Below the pieces are notes generated by a model. That model searched no databases. It worked only from the letters and a program-made list of their open reading frames with translations, and had not been told where the DNA came from. The translations under genes were made by a program, and so were the position numbers. A stretch of 11,875 nucleotides of DNA from CAYSBE01 sp046309355 (GTDB lineage Bacteria > Bacteroidota > Bacteroidia > UKL13-3). Every line of letters starts with the position of its first letter. Position 1 is the first letter of the stretch. The stretch is from contig JBKCPL010000045.1 of assembly GCA_046309355.1 (NCBI GenBank), forward strand, positions 1-11,875, written 5' to 3'. This document shows positions 1 to 8,123 of this stretch, in pieces.

Positions 1-1
1 A

Positions 2-415
2 GGAGTAGAGTTTAATGCCGACACCGGCTGGATAAAAGTGTTTTTGAAAACAACAACCGAATACGGCTGCTGGGATACCACCTCGGATGAGGTGAAGGTA
101 GAACCGGATATTACCGTGTTTATTCCGAATGCGTTCAGGCCATTGAGTGATGTAGGTTGCCCGGAAGGAGAGTTCCCTTGTAACCAGGAATTTAAAATTG
201 CAGCCAATGGCTACGCCACTATCGAAATTATTATTTACAACCGTTGGGGTCAAGAGGTTTTCCGTACGAATGATGCAAGTAAAGGTTGGAAAGGCCAGGT
301 GAATAACAAAGAAGGTCAAGATTGTCCGCAGGATGTATACATCTACCAGATTTATGCAACCAGTTTCAACGGCAAATCGTATAAATATTCCGGTTCGGTA
401 ACGCTACTCAGATAA
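2..415 (+). CDS. C-terminal end of a secreted protein with a T9SS type B (gliding motility-associated) sorting domain, 5' partial
   Basis: The frame is open to the left edge, so this is only the last 137 codons of a longer protein, ending in TAA at 413-415. The visible part begins with the end of a beta-rich repeat (possibly PKD/Ig-like). It then enters the C-terminal sorting module of the CHU_C/TIGR04131 type: IPNAF, then IYNRWGQEVF, GWKG, DVYIYQI and a final GSVTLLR. In known family members this module directs export through the outer-membrane type IX secretion system and anchoring at the cell surface. The function of the protein is set by upstream domains that are not visible. The module is unusual because the common TPNGDGxND stretch after IPNAF is replaced by a longer loop with two cysteines (GCPEGEFPCNQ), and a third cysteine lies further on (QDCPQ). 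The module call is firm; the identity of the whole protein is unknown. Confidence 0.88.
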   Translation, partial: GVEFNADTGWIKVFLKTTTEYGCWDTTSDEVKVEPDITVFIPNAFRPLSDVGCPEGEFPCNQEFKIAANGYATIEIIIYNRWGQEVFRTNDASKGWKGQVNNKEGQDCPQDVYIYQIYATSFNGKSYKYSGSVTLLR

Positions 416-433
416 ACGACTCACCACTAATTG

Positions 434-470
434 AATCGCCAACTGTACTAACAGTTGGCGATTTCTTTTT
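434..470 (+). terminator. Rho-independent terminator after the T9SS-sorted protein gene
   Basis: A perfect 13-bp stem (AATCGCCAACTGT at 434-446 and its complement at 451-463) closes a 4-nt ACTA loop and is followed by TCTTTTT. It lies 18 bp after the TAA of the upstream gene. The T-run ends immediately before an ATG at 471, so the amidohydrolase operon downstream needs its own promoter in 471-512. Confidence 0.9.
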
Positions 471-512
471 ATGATCGTATGTGTTTCATACGCGATTATA
501 TATATTGCCGAT

Positions 513-3482
513 ATGATGAGAGTTTGTCTGACTTTTCTGATGGGTATATATACTGCTCTAATTGTAAGTGCCCAGCCACAGTTTCCGGAAAACGGACCGG
601 TTAATCCTAAGCCATTGATGTACGCACTTACCGGTGCCACAATATACACCAATTATCAAACAAAAATTGAACAAGCCACGCTTCTAGTTAGCAAAGACAA
701 AGTCGTTGCGGTTGGCAAAAATATTAGCATACCGGCCGGTACCGTAGTAATAGACATGAAAGGACGGTATATCTATCCCGGATTTATCGACTTATATACA
801 TCATATGGTATACCTGCCAAAAACGAGAAAAAAACAGATGAAGAAATAAACCGGTTTTTATCCTCCAAGTCGGTTGCTTCGTATGGATGGAATGAAGCCA
901 TCAAAGCAGAAACAGATGCATCTGCTCTGTTTCAATATGATGAAAAACATGCCGATATGTTGCGTAAAATGGGATTTTCATCTGTACTCACAGGTGTTCA
1001 AGATGGAATATGCAGAGGCACGTATGCTTGGGTACATACTGCATCTGTCAGACCACATCAGGCCATTATCAAAGCTAATGCTGCTGCCGGTTTTTCGTTT
1101 AACAAAGGCACTTCCAAACAGCCTTATCCGAGTTCACTTATGGGTGCGATTGCGCTCATTCGTCAAACGTATTATGATGCGCAATGGTATAGCTTGCAAA
1201 GCGAACAATACAATATAACACTGCAGGCATTTAATGATCTCAAAAAATTACCTGCTGTATTTGCCGCACATGATAAACTAGATATTTTACGTATAGCCAG
1301 ATTGGCTGAAGAATTCAAAACCAATTATATCATAAAAGGTGTAGGAGATGAATATCAGCGAGCAGATGCTATAGCAGCTACAAAATTGCCTGTTATTGTT
1401 CCGGTAAATTTTCCTAAACCCTATGATGTAGCGGATAGGTTTGATGCCGAACAGATTTCTACAGCAGATATGAAACACTGGGAACTGGCACCGCACAATC
1501 TGTCTGTTTTACTGAGCAGAGCTGTAGACTGTGCCATTACCTCAGATGGCGTAGATGATGACAAACAGTTTTTGAAAAATTTACGAAAGGTGATTAAAAA
1601 TGGCGTAAAAGAGGAGGATGTACTAAAAGCGTTAACACATACACCCGCAAAATTATTAGGTAGATCTGATCAGCTAGGATGCCTGAAATCAGGCAGCTTC
1701 GCTGATTTTATTATTACGAGTGCACCCTTGTTTAGCGAGGAATTTAAGTTGATGGAAACTTGGTCTGCCGGACAACAGTATCGCTATTCAAACTCAACAG
1801 ACGATTTACAACTTACCGGAACATTTTCAGATAAAGAGTCGAACAGCACTATACAGATTGACAGAGATAAGCTTACGTATTGCATAAATTCAGATACACT
1901 TAAGGCCACTTTTACAGAAAAAGGTCGGGTTTACAGCGCATCATTTTCAGACACCCTTGCGATGGCAATTAGCTTTTATATTGCTGAAATAGACAGCTCG
2001 GTGTACCCCTATGAGGCATCAAAAATTATGCTTACCAGAGTTCAGAAAGGAACAAAAAATAAACTTGTAACCTACACTAGAACGGCCAAGCCAACACCTG
2101 AAGATAAAAAAACACACACAGATAGCACGTATGTTATTTCCGCAGTAATTTATCCGTTTGTTGATTTCGGAAATTTGACATATCCGCCACAGCAGTCACG
2201 TGTATTTCGGAATGCCACCATTTGGACCAACGAAAAAGAAGGGATACTAGAGAAATCCGATATTGCAGTGGCTTCTGGAAAAATTATAGCCGTGGGTAAA
2301 AATTTGGTGGTAAAAGGCGCTCTAGAAACCGATGCAACGGGCTTACATATTACGGCTGGAATTATTGATGAACACTCGCATATTGCTATAGAACAAGGAG
2401 TAAATGAAGGCACACAAGCGGTAACGGCTGAAGTGCGCATAGGAGACGCTATCAACAGCGAAGACATAAATATATACCGACAGCTGGCTGGAGGTGTAGT
2501 TGCTGCGCAATTGCTGCATGGTTCGGCTAATCCAATAGGTGGTCAAAGTGCATTGATAAAATTACGCTGGGGGCTTACTCCCGAGCAAATGAAAATAGAA
2601 GGTGCAGATGGATTCATAAAATTTGCTTTAGGTGAAAATGTAAAGCAAAGCAACTGGGGCGATCAATCAACAGTCAGGTTTCCTCAAACACGTATGGGTG
2701 TTGAGCAGGTAATGATAGATGCATTTACCAGAGCTCGTGCATATACCAAAAATAAAACGAAGAATCAGCACACTGATTTAGAACTGGAAGCACTCAGCGA
2801 AATACTAAACAGCAAACGTTTCATTTCATGTCATTCATATGTGCAAAGCGAAATTAATATGTTAATGCATATTGCCGATTCGTTCAGATTTAGGGTAAAT
2901 ACATTTACACATATACTGGAAGGGTATAAAGTAGCCGATAAAATGAAAGCACACGGAGTACATGCCAGTACGTTTGCCGATTGGTGGGCTTATAAGTTTG
3001 AAGTGTTTGAAGCCATTCCGTATAATGCCGCTATACTGCAACAGATGGGTGTAGTTACTGCCATAAACTCAGATGATGCCGAGATGGGACGAAGATTGAA
3101 TCAGGAGGCCGCCAAGGCGGTAAAATATGGTGGTGTAACGGAAGAGGAGGCATGGAAAATGGTTACGCTGAATCCGGCAGTTATGCTGCACCTCGATAAA
3201 CGAATGGGCAGTTTGAAAGCGGGTAAAGATGCGGATATAGTGGTGTGGAATACGAATCCACTGAGCATTGATGCTATGCCGCTGATGACATTTGTAGACG
3301 GCAGACTTTTATTTGACCGGAATATACATGCCGGATTAATTCAGCAAACAGAAAAAGAACGAACACGCTTGATTGAAGCCATGCGTAGAGCAAAACATGC
3401 AGGTGAATCTACACAAACCAAACGATCACGCAGGCAAATAATGTATCACTGCGATACAGAAGAGGAGGAAAATCATGATTAG
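513..3482 (+). CDS. Exported two-domain amidohydrolase-superfamily protein (N-terminal domain degenerate, C-terminal domain complete)
   Basis: This is a 989-residue protein. The start at 513 (MMRVC) is preferred over the in-frame ATG at 471 because it opens a good signal peptide (about residues 1-20, ending IVSAQ), while 471 abuts the terminator T-run. Two amidohydrolase-like domains lie in tandem, about 33-415 and 560-940, joined by a beta-rich stretch. The N-terminal domain has the fold signature YPGFID, but the metal-binding HxH is replaced by Y95 and S97, and only scattered ligands such as H253 and D345 remain. The C-terminal domain keeps HxH (H621, H623 in GIIDEHSH), H774, H800 and D854 (NSDD), the expected ligand set of an active metal hydrolase. 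K703 or K711 could act as a bridging lysine. The C-terminus is highly charged. The family resembles imidazolonepropionase-like and Xaa-Pro dipeptidase-like amidohydrolases, but the substrate is unknown. It probably acts in the periplasm. It overlaps the next gene by 8 bp. Confidence 0.88.
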   Translation: MMRVCLTFLMGIYTALIVSAQPQFPENGPVNPKPLMYALTGATIYTNYQTKIEQATLLVSKDKVVAVGKNISIPAGTVVIDMKGRYIYPGFIDLYTSYGIPAKNEKKTDEEINRFLSSKSVASYGWNEAIKAETDASALFQYDEKHADMLRKMGFSSVLTGVQDGICRGTYAWVHTASVRPHQAIIKANAAAGFSFNKGTSKQPYPSSLMGAIALIRQTYYDAQWYSLQSEQYNITLQAFNDLKKLPAVFAAHDKLDILRIARLAEEFKTNYIIKGVGDEYQRADAIAATKLPVIVPVNFPKPYDVADRFDAEQISTADMKHWELAPHNLSVLLSRAVDCAITSDGVDDDKQFLKNLRKVIKNGVKEEDVLKALTHTPAKLLGRSDQLGCLKSGSFADFIITSAPLFSEEFKLMETWSAGQQYRYSNSTDDLQLTGTFSDKESNSTIQIDRDKLTYCINSDTLKATFTEKGRVYSASFSDTLAMAISFYIAEIDSSVYPYEASKIMLTRVQKGTKNKLVTYTRTAKPTPEDKKTHTDSTYVISAVIYPFVDFGNLTYPPQQSRVFRNATIWTNEKEGILEKSDIAVASGKIIAVGKNLVVKGALETDATGLHITAGIIDEHSHIAIEQGVNEGTQAVTAEVRIGDAINSEDINIYRQLAGGVVAAQLLHGSANPIGGQSALIKLRWGLTPEQMKIEGADGFIKFALGENVKQSNWGDQSTVRFPQTRMGVEQVMIDAFTRARAYTKNKTKNQHTDLELEALSEILNSKRFISCHSYVQSEINMLMHIADSFRFRVNTFTHILEGYKVADKMKAHGVHASTFADWWAYKFEVFEAIPYNAAILQQMGVVTAINSDDAEMGRRLNQEAAKAVKYGGVTEEEAWKMVTLNPAVMLHLDKRMGSLKAGKDADIVVWNTNPLSIDAMPLMTFVDGRLLFDRNIHAGLIQQTEKERTRLIEAMRRAKHAGESTQTKRSRRQIMYHCDTEEEENHD
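3463..3468 (+). promoter_or_regulatory. Strong Shine-Dalgarno site for the second amidohydrolase gene
   Basis: A perfect AGGAGG lies 6 nt upstream of the ATG at 3475, inside the end of the previous coding sequence. Many Bacteroidota genes lack a clear Shine-Dalgarno, so this one fixes the start and suggests translational coupling of the two overlapping genes. Confidence 0.7.
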
Positions 3483-4725
3483 TCGATTACATATAATAGT
3501 TGTTGTGTTTGCTGCATCCGTTACACAATTGATGGCACAGCGAACCATGCATATTATACAGGGTGCAACCATACACACGGCAACAGGTGAAGTGCTGGAC
3601 AGCGGTTACCTTGTGTTTCAGAATGGGAAAATTGTACATGTAGGTAAGCAACTGAATGCCATGTATAAAAACGCACATTACATAGATGCTTACGGTAAGC
3701 ATATTTATCCGGGGTTGATATGTATGAATACACTACTGGGATTAAATGAACTCGATGCCGTTCGTGCCACTCGCGATTATCAGGAAGTAGGACAGTTTAA
3801 TCCGAATGTGCGCAGCCTTATTGCATACAATACAGATTCGCGCTTAATACCCACAGCGCGCTATAATGGTATTCTTTATGTACAGGCAGTTCCGCAGGGA
3901 GGCCTCATTTCCGGCTCATCATCGCTTATGCGCACATCGGGGTGGAACTGGGAAGATGCTGTACAACTGACCGATGACGGAATACATCTGCATTGGCCTG
4001 AGTGGTGGTTAACCCCCGATGACGAAAAACAACAATTGCGAATTAAACAACGGGTAGCTGAAATTGAACAATTTTTCAGTGAGGCGTATGCATACTCCAC
4101 TCTTGCAGCACCTGACGATTTAAACCTTCGTTTTGAAGCCATGCGCAGGGTTTTTTCAGGTAAGTGCAATGTTTACATACATGTGCAAACTGCCCGCAGC
4201 ACCTTACAAGCCATCCAATTCTGTAAGCGTTACCCACATATAAAAGCAGTACTCACAGGAGTGGAAGAAGCATACCTGATAACAGATGAAATAAAAAATT
4301 CGGGGATGCCAGTTGTACTCGATTTTATTCACCGTCTACCACGCGCTGCCCATCACGCAGTTGATTTGCCGTATCGTCTTCCATCCATTTTACACAAAGC
4401 CGGAATACAGGTAGCACTCTCACATACTGGCAGCTGGGAAAGCCGCAACTTGATGTTTAATGCCGGAACGGCATCGTCTTATGGGTTGAGCAAAGAAGAA
4501 GCGTTGCAGTTGATTACACGCAATCCGGCTTTAATAATGAATGCATCCGAAATCGGTACTCTGGAAAAAGGCATGAATGCTTCATTTATTATAACTGACG
4601 GAGATATTCTGGATATGAAAAGCAGTGAGGTGAAACAGGCATTTATGGATGGCCGTGAGCTGGAACTTTCAGGCGATCAACAGAGGCTTTACGAAAAATA
4701 CAAAAAGAAATACGGGCTGGATTAA
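3475..4725 (+). CDS. Exported amidohydrolase-like protein, probable pseudoenzyme partner
   Basis: This is a 416-residue protein with a signal peptide (about residues 1-22, ending LMAQ). The domain has the amidohydrolase shape: an N-terminal beta segment, KHIYPGLI at about 75-82, a central barrel, and a C-terminal LITRNPALIMNASEIGTLEKGMNAS segment typical of the superfamily's second beta-sandwich. The metal site is missing. Where PGxxDxHxH is expected the protein has C83, N85 and L87, and the expected Asp near LSHTG is H317. H236 is one of few possible ligands left. Conserved-looking stretches (AVRATRD, AYNTDSRLIPTARYNGIL, PQGGLISG) match what I recall of a Bacteroidota subfamily found next to larger amidohydrolases. 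The start is fixed by a strong ribosome site and an 8-bp overlap with the upstream gene, so the two products are probably made together and may form a complex. Catalysis by this subunit alone is doubtful. Confidence 0.85.
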   Translation: MISRLHIIVVVFAASVTQLMAQRTMHIIQGATIHTATGEVLDSGYLVFQNGKIVHVGKQLNAMYKNAHYIDAYGKHIYPGLICMNTLLGLNELDAVRATRDYQEVGQFNPNVRSLIAYNTDSRLIPTARYNGILYVQAVPQGGLISGSSSLMRTSGWNWEDAVQLTDDGIHLHWPEWWLTPDDEKQQLRIKQRVAEIEQFFSEAYAYSTLAAPDDLNLRFEAMRRVFSGKCNVYIHVQTARSTLQAIQFCKRYPHIKAVLTGVEEAYLITDEIKNSGMPVVLDFIHRLPRAAHHAVDLPYRLPSILHKAGIQVALSHTGSWESRNLMFNAGTASSYGLSKEEALQLITRNPALIMNASEIGTLEKGMNASFIITDGDILDMKSSEVKQAFMDGRELELSGDQQRLYEKYKKKYGLD

Positions 4726-4729
4726 GCTG

Positions 4730-5134
4730 TTACTTTAAATACAAAAAGCGAGTAGTGGTGCGCTTGGGAATAATTTGAACCACACTGGTGTCTGTACGTG
4801 TAATTCCCGATACCAGAGCTGTGCCGCTAAGGTAATAATTGCCCTGAAGCACATAACCGAAATCAACCTGACCGCTGGATGAAGAAGCTATGCGGTATAA
4901 AGCAAAGTTTCTCAGCATGTCATCATAAGTCAGAAAGAGCGAAACGGTAGCATTGGAAATGCCTGATGTATTTGTGCTGTTGCGTACCTCTACAAGTAAC
5001 CTACCGGATACGTCAGACGAATCCGATGAAACAATATTCTGAACTGTGGTGTTTTGATTAGGAGTATCAGCTGCTTTCTGACACGAAACAACCAATAGAA
5101 ACACGAAACAACCGATAATAAAATTTGTACGCAT
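4730..5134 (-). CDS. Small lipoprotein with a beta-rich domain
   Basis: This is a 134-residue protein. An N-terminal signal MRTNFIIGCFVFLLVVSC ends in a lipobox (VVSC, Cys18), so the mature protein should be lipid-anchored. A Ser/Thr/Asn-rich linker (about 22-42) follows, then a domain of alternating beta strands. Its pattern (GRLLVEVRN, SNATVSLFL, GQVDFGYVLQGNYYLSG, ending in RFLYLK) resembles a carboxypeptidase-regulatory-like or transthyretin-like beta sandwich, as in many Bacteroidota surface proteins. I do not recognise a specific family and no catalytic motif is visible. The gene ends 4 bp from the convergent amidohydrolase operon and starts close to the divergent Nudix gene, so it is probably transcribed alone. 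Outer-membrane placement is inferred. Confidence 0.75.
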   Translation of the reverse strand: MRTNFIIGCFVFLLVVSCQKAADTPNQNTTVQNIVSSDSSDVSGRLLVEVRNSTNTSGISNATVSLFLTYDDMLRNFALYRIASSSSGQVDFGYVLQGNYYLSGTALVSGITRTDTSVVQIIPKRTTTRFLYLK

Positions 5135-5181
5135 GAATGAAACTATTTCCGTTTTTTTGCATGCGCAATTTAAGTCACTTC

Positions 5182-5739
5182 ATGCACAACACCAATAATC
5201 CGTGGCAAACACGCCAAAAACAACTCGTTTATGAATCGCCATGGATAACAGTAGAGCATCACGATGTGTTGAACCCTGCAGGAAATGCTGGAACATACTC
5301 GCTCGTTCACTTCAAGCGACTGGCCATAGGAATTCTTCCTCTCGATGATGAAAATAATACGTGGATAGTAGGTCAATACCGCTACCCCATGCAGTGCTAT
5401 ACCTGGGAAATACCCGAAGGCGGTGGTGAGCGCAGTGTAGACCCACTGGAGACGGCAAAACGTGAACTGCTGGAAGAGTGTGGGATAGTAGCAAGCGAAT
5501 GGAAGCTTATACAGCAGTTACAGCTTAGCAACTCGGCCACTGATGAAGTGGCGTATCTTTATATAGCCAGAGGCCTTACATTCACTGAGGCTCAGCCCGA
5601 AGAAACCGAACAATTGACAGTGTGCAAAATACATTTTGATGAACTGTATGCACGCGTATGCAACGGTGAGATTACTGACAGCCTTACCGTAGCAGCTGTT
5701 CTTAAAGCCCGGCTGATGATGATGGAACACGAATTATAA
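5182..5739 (+). CDS. Nudix hydrolase, ADP-ribose pyrophosphatase-like
   Basis: This protein has 185 residues from the start chosen here. The same frame also has ATGs at 5137 and 5161. I chose 5182 because homologues as I recall them begin close to NPWQT, and because 5137 would sit 2 bp from the start of the divergent lipoprotein gene. The Nudix box lies at residues 80-102, with RELLEECGI at 94-102 matching REUXEEXGU. Glycines at 80-82 are present, but the first Glu of GX5E is Val (V86). WEIPEGGG precedes the box, and GQYRYP with WEIPEGG is typical of ADP-sugar pyrophosphatases, which cleave ADP-ribose to AMP and ribose 5-phosphate in the cytoplasm. It is the first gene of a tight plus-strand run, 2 bp before the TonB receptor gene. 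The metabolic link to the receptor is unclear and may be coincidental. Confidence 0.88.
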   Translation: MHNTNNPWQTRQKQLVYESPWITVEHHDVLNPAGNAGTYSLVHFKRLAIGILPLDDENNTWIVGQYRYPMQCYTWEIPEGGGERSVDPLETAKRELLEECGIVASEWKLIQQLQLSNSATDEVAYLYIARGLTFTEAQPEETEQLTVCKIHFDELYARVCNGEITDSLTVAAVLKARLMMMEHEL

Positions 5740-5741
5740 CA

Positions 5742-8120
5742 ATGAAATTAACACACATGAAATATCTGTACACACTATCCCTCTTGTTCATTTCGGTATG
5801 TTTACACGCTCAGCGTTTTACGGTTAGTGGAACCATAGAAGACAAAAAAAATGGAGAGGAATTGATTGGCGCATCGGTTTACGTAGATGAGTTAAAAACC
5901 GGAACGGCCACCAACGCCTATGGATTTTACTCCATAACCGTGAAGCCCGGTAAATACACATTGGTTGTTACTTACGTAGGGTATGAAGCACAACGATTAA
6001 CCATTGATTTAACAGATGCTAACCGAGTAGTGAATGTTCAGTTACAGGAACAAAAACGTGAGCTGAAAGAAGTAGTCATTACAGGCGATAAACCTGATGC
6101 TTCCAATGTGCAGGAAACTAAAATGAGTGTGACCAAAATCGATATAAAAGAGGTTAAAAAAATTCCGATACTGTTAGGTGAAGTGGATATCATCAAAGCC
6201 GTTCAACTATTGCCTGGTGTGCAGGCAGCAGGTGATGGGAATACACTATTTACTGTAAGGGGAGGAAATACCGACCACAACTTAATTTACTTGGACGAAG
6301 CCATTGTGTACAATCCCTCACATGTTATCGGTTTTTTCAGTGTATTTAATGGAGATGCCATCAAGGATTTTGAAATTTACAAAGGCGGCATACCTGCACA
6401 GTATGGCGGAAGGCTTGCATCCGTACTGGATGTGCGGATGAAAGACGGAAACAGTAAAAAATTTGGTGTAAGTGGAGGTATAGGTATTTTATCATCGCGC
6501 CTTACGCTGGAAGGGCCTATAAAAAAAGATAAAAGTTCATTCATGCTTTCGGCACGCAGAAGCTATTTTGATGCATTCTTTCCATTTTTTGAACAAACCA
6601 AAGATGTGACCACATACTTTGGTGATATTAACCTAAAAATGAATTTTAAAATTACGGAACGAGATAAACTTTTTATATCTGCTTATGCCGGTGCAGATGT
6701 GCTTTCAACCGGAATATTATTTGGTTTGGGATGGGGAAACCAAACAGCTACTATCCGATGGAATCATATCTTTAACAGCCGCTTATTTTCTAATACCAGT
6801 TTAATTTTCAGCCGATACAATTACAACTTCGATTTGAATCTTTCTCCCAATCTGAATTTTACACGAACCAACTTTATAACCGATTATACACTCAAACAAG
6901 ACTTTAATTATTTTGCCAATACAAGCAATACTTTTCGATTCGGTTTTACAGCTACGCACCATACGTTTTCGCCCGGCAAAATTGAACCTATTAAAAAAGA
7001 AAGTATAATCAGGCCAGACGCGCTGCAGCAAAAAACAGCGCTCGACTATGCAGTATATGGCAGTCATGTATTGAAAATGAGCAACAGACTTACTGCCGAA
7101 TACGGGCTTCGGGTAAACATGTTTCAAAACCTTGGTGGCGTTAGCAGCTTTGTGTATGCAGGCGGTACACCCAATTCGTTGCAGAACGGTGTGCTTGCTT
7201 CCAACCAGATTATTGATACCATACAGCATGCATCAAGTAATATCATAAATACCTATGTAGGGATTGAACCTCGTGCCAATGTCACTTATTTACTAAATGA
7301 GAACAGTTCAATAAAAGCCTCGTATAACAGAATGTATCAGTTTATGCATTTGGTGCAGCCCACCAATGCCACTACCGGTCAGGAATTCTGGATTCCCAGC
7401 GACAATTACATCAAGCCGCAGATAGCCGATCAGGTTGCACTTGGCTATTTCCGAAATATTAAAGAAAATACCATTGAGCTGTCAGCCGAAGTGTATTACA
7501 AAGCTATGCAGAATACGGTGGAGTTGATTGAAAATGCCGATGTGCAGTTTAGGGAGGATATAGAAACGCAAATAGTAGCAGGCGAGGGAAGGGCCTATGG
7601 GTTAGAATTATTTGCCCGCAAAAAAACAGGTAAAACAACCGGATGGATCAGCTATACAGTATCAAAGTCAGAGCGAAGAGCAAATGGAGTAAACAACAAC
7701 GACTGGTATAATTTCCGATTCGACCGCAGAAATTATGTAACTGTTGTATTGTCGCATGAGCTTAGCAAACGCGTTACCCTTTCAGGAAATTTTATTTATG
7801 CCACAGGCGACACCTACACACCGGCACTGGCCTATTTTCAAATTGAGGGCAACAACGAGGTACTTTACGGAGCAAGAAACAGCGCGCGTTTGCCTGCCTA
7901 TCACCGTATGGATATTTCGCTGATACTTGGAAGAAAAGTAGTGCCGGGAAAAGTTTATAAAAACGAAAGCAACTGGGTGTTTTCAATTTATAATCTTTAC
8001 GGACGAAAAAATGCGTACAGCATTTCGTTCCGCCAAAATCCGGATACACGGGTGAACGAGGCGGTGAAAACGTACCTCTTCACTTTTGTTCCCTCAGTAA
8101 CGTATAATTTTAAATTCTGA
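5742..8120 (+). CDS. TonB-dependent outer-membrane receptor with N-terminal carboxypeptidase-regulatory-like domain
   Basis: This is a 792-residue protein. A second in-frame ATG at 5757 gives a tidier signal peptide (MKYLYTLSLLF to LHAQ) and may be the true start. In order it has a signal peptide to about residue 24, a CarboxypepD_reg-like domain at about 26-103 (GTIEDKKNGEELIGASVYV, GTATNAYGFYSI), a likely TonB box (ELKEVVITG, 107-115), a plug domain at about 120-235 (TVRGGNTDHNLIYLDEA, YKGGIPAQYGGRLASVLDVRM) and a beta barrel to the C-terminus, which ends in Phe as many outer-membrane proteins do. It would import a substrate across the outer membrane using TonB energy. At this length it is compact compared with SusC-type receptors, and no SusD is present. 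The partner is instead the DUF4249-like lipoprotein encoded 3 bp downstream. The substrate cannot be read from the sequence. Confidence 0.93.
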   Translation: MKLTHMKYLYTLSLLFISVCLHAQRFTVSGTIEDKKNGEELIGASVYVDELKTGTATNAYGFYSITVKPGKYTLVVTYVGYEAQRLTIDLTDANRVVNVQLQEQKRELKEVVITGDKPDASNVQETKMSVTKIDIKEVKKIPILLGEVDIIKAVQLLPGVQAAGDGNTLFTVRGGNTDHNLIYLDEAIVYNPSHVIGFFSVFNGDAIKDFEIYKGGIPAQYGGRLASVLDVRMKDGNSKKFGVSGGIGILSSRLTLEGPIKKDKSSFMLSARRSYFDAFFPFFEQTKDVTTYFGDINLKMNFKITERDKLFISAYAGADVLSTGILFGLGWGNQTATIRWNHIFNSRLFSNTSLIFSRYNYNFDLNLSPNLNFTRTNFITDYTLKQDFNYFANTSNTFRFGFTATHHTFSPGKIEPIKKESIIRPDALQQKTALDYAVYGSHVLKMSNRLTAEYGLRVNMFQNLGGVSSFVYAGGTPNSLQNGVLASNQIIDTIQHASSNIINTYVGIEPRANVTYLLNENSSIKASYNRMYQFMHLVQPTNATTGQEFWIPSDNYIKPQIADQVALGYFRNIKENTIELSAEVYYKAMQNTVELIENADVQFREDIETQIVAGEGRAYGLELFARKKTGKTTGWISYTVSKSERRANGVNNNDWYNFRFDRRNYVTVVLSHELSKRVTLSGNFIYATGDTYTPALAYFQIEGNNEVLYGARNSARLPAYHRMDISLILGRKVVPGKVYKNESNWVFSIYNLYGRKNAYSISFRQNPDTRVNEAVKTYLFTFVPSVTYNFKF

Positions 8121-8123
8121 TTC

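Noticed and set aside
471..512. Upstream ATG at 471 as the start of the large amidohydrolase
   Set aside because: It directly follows the terminator T-run and would bury the signal peptide behind 14 extra residues. The ATG at 513 gives a normal signal peptide.
2150..2467. Minus-strand ORFs inside the amidohydrolase and receptor genes
   Set aside because: They lie opposite well-supported coding sequence, show no recognisable domain and are best explained as antisense shadows.
5137..5181. ATGs at 5137 and 5161 as the Nudix start
   Set aside because: The added residues do not resemble the family's N-terminus, and 5137 lies 2 bp from the divergent gene's start. They cannot be fully excluded.
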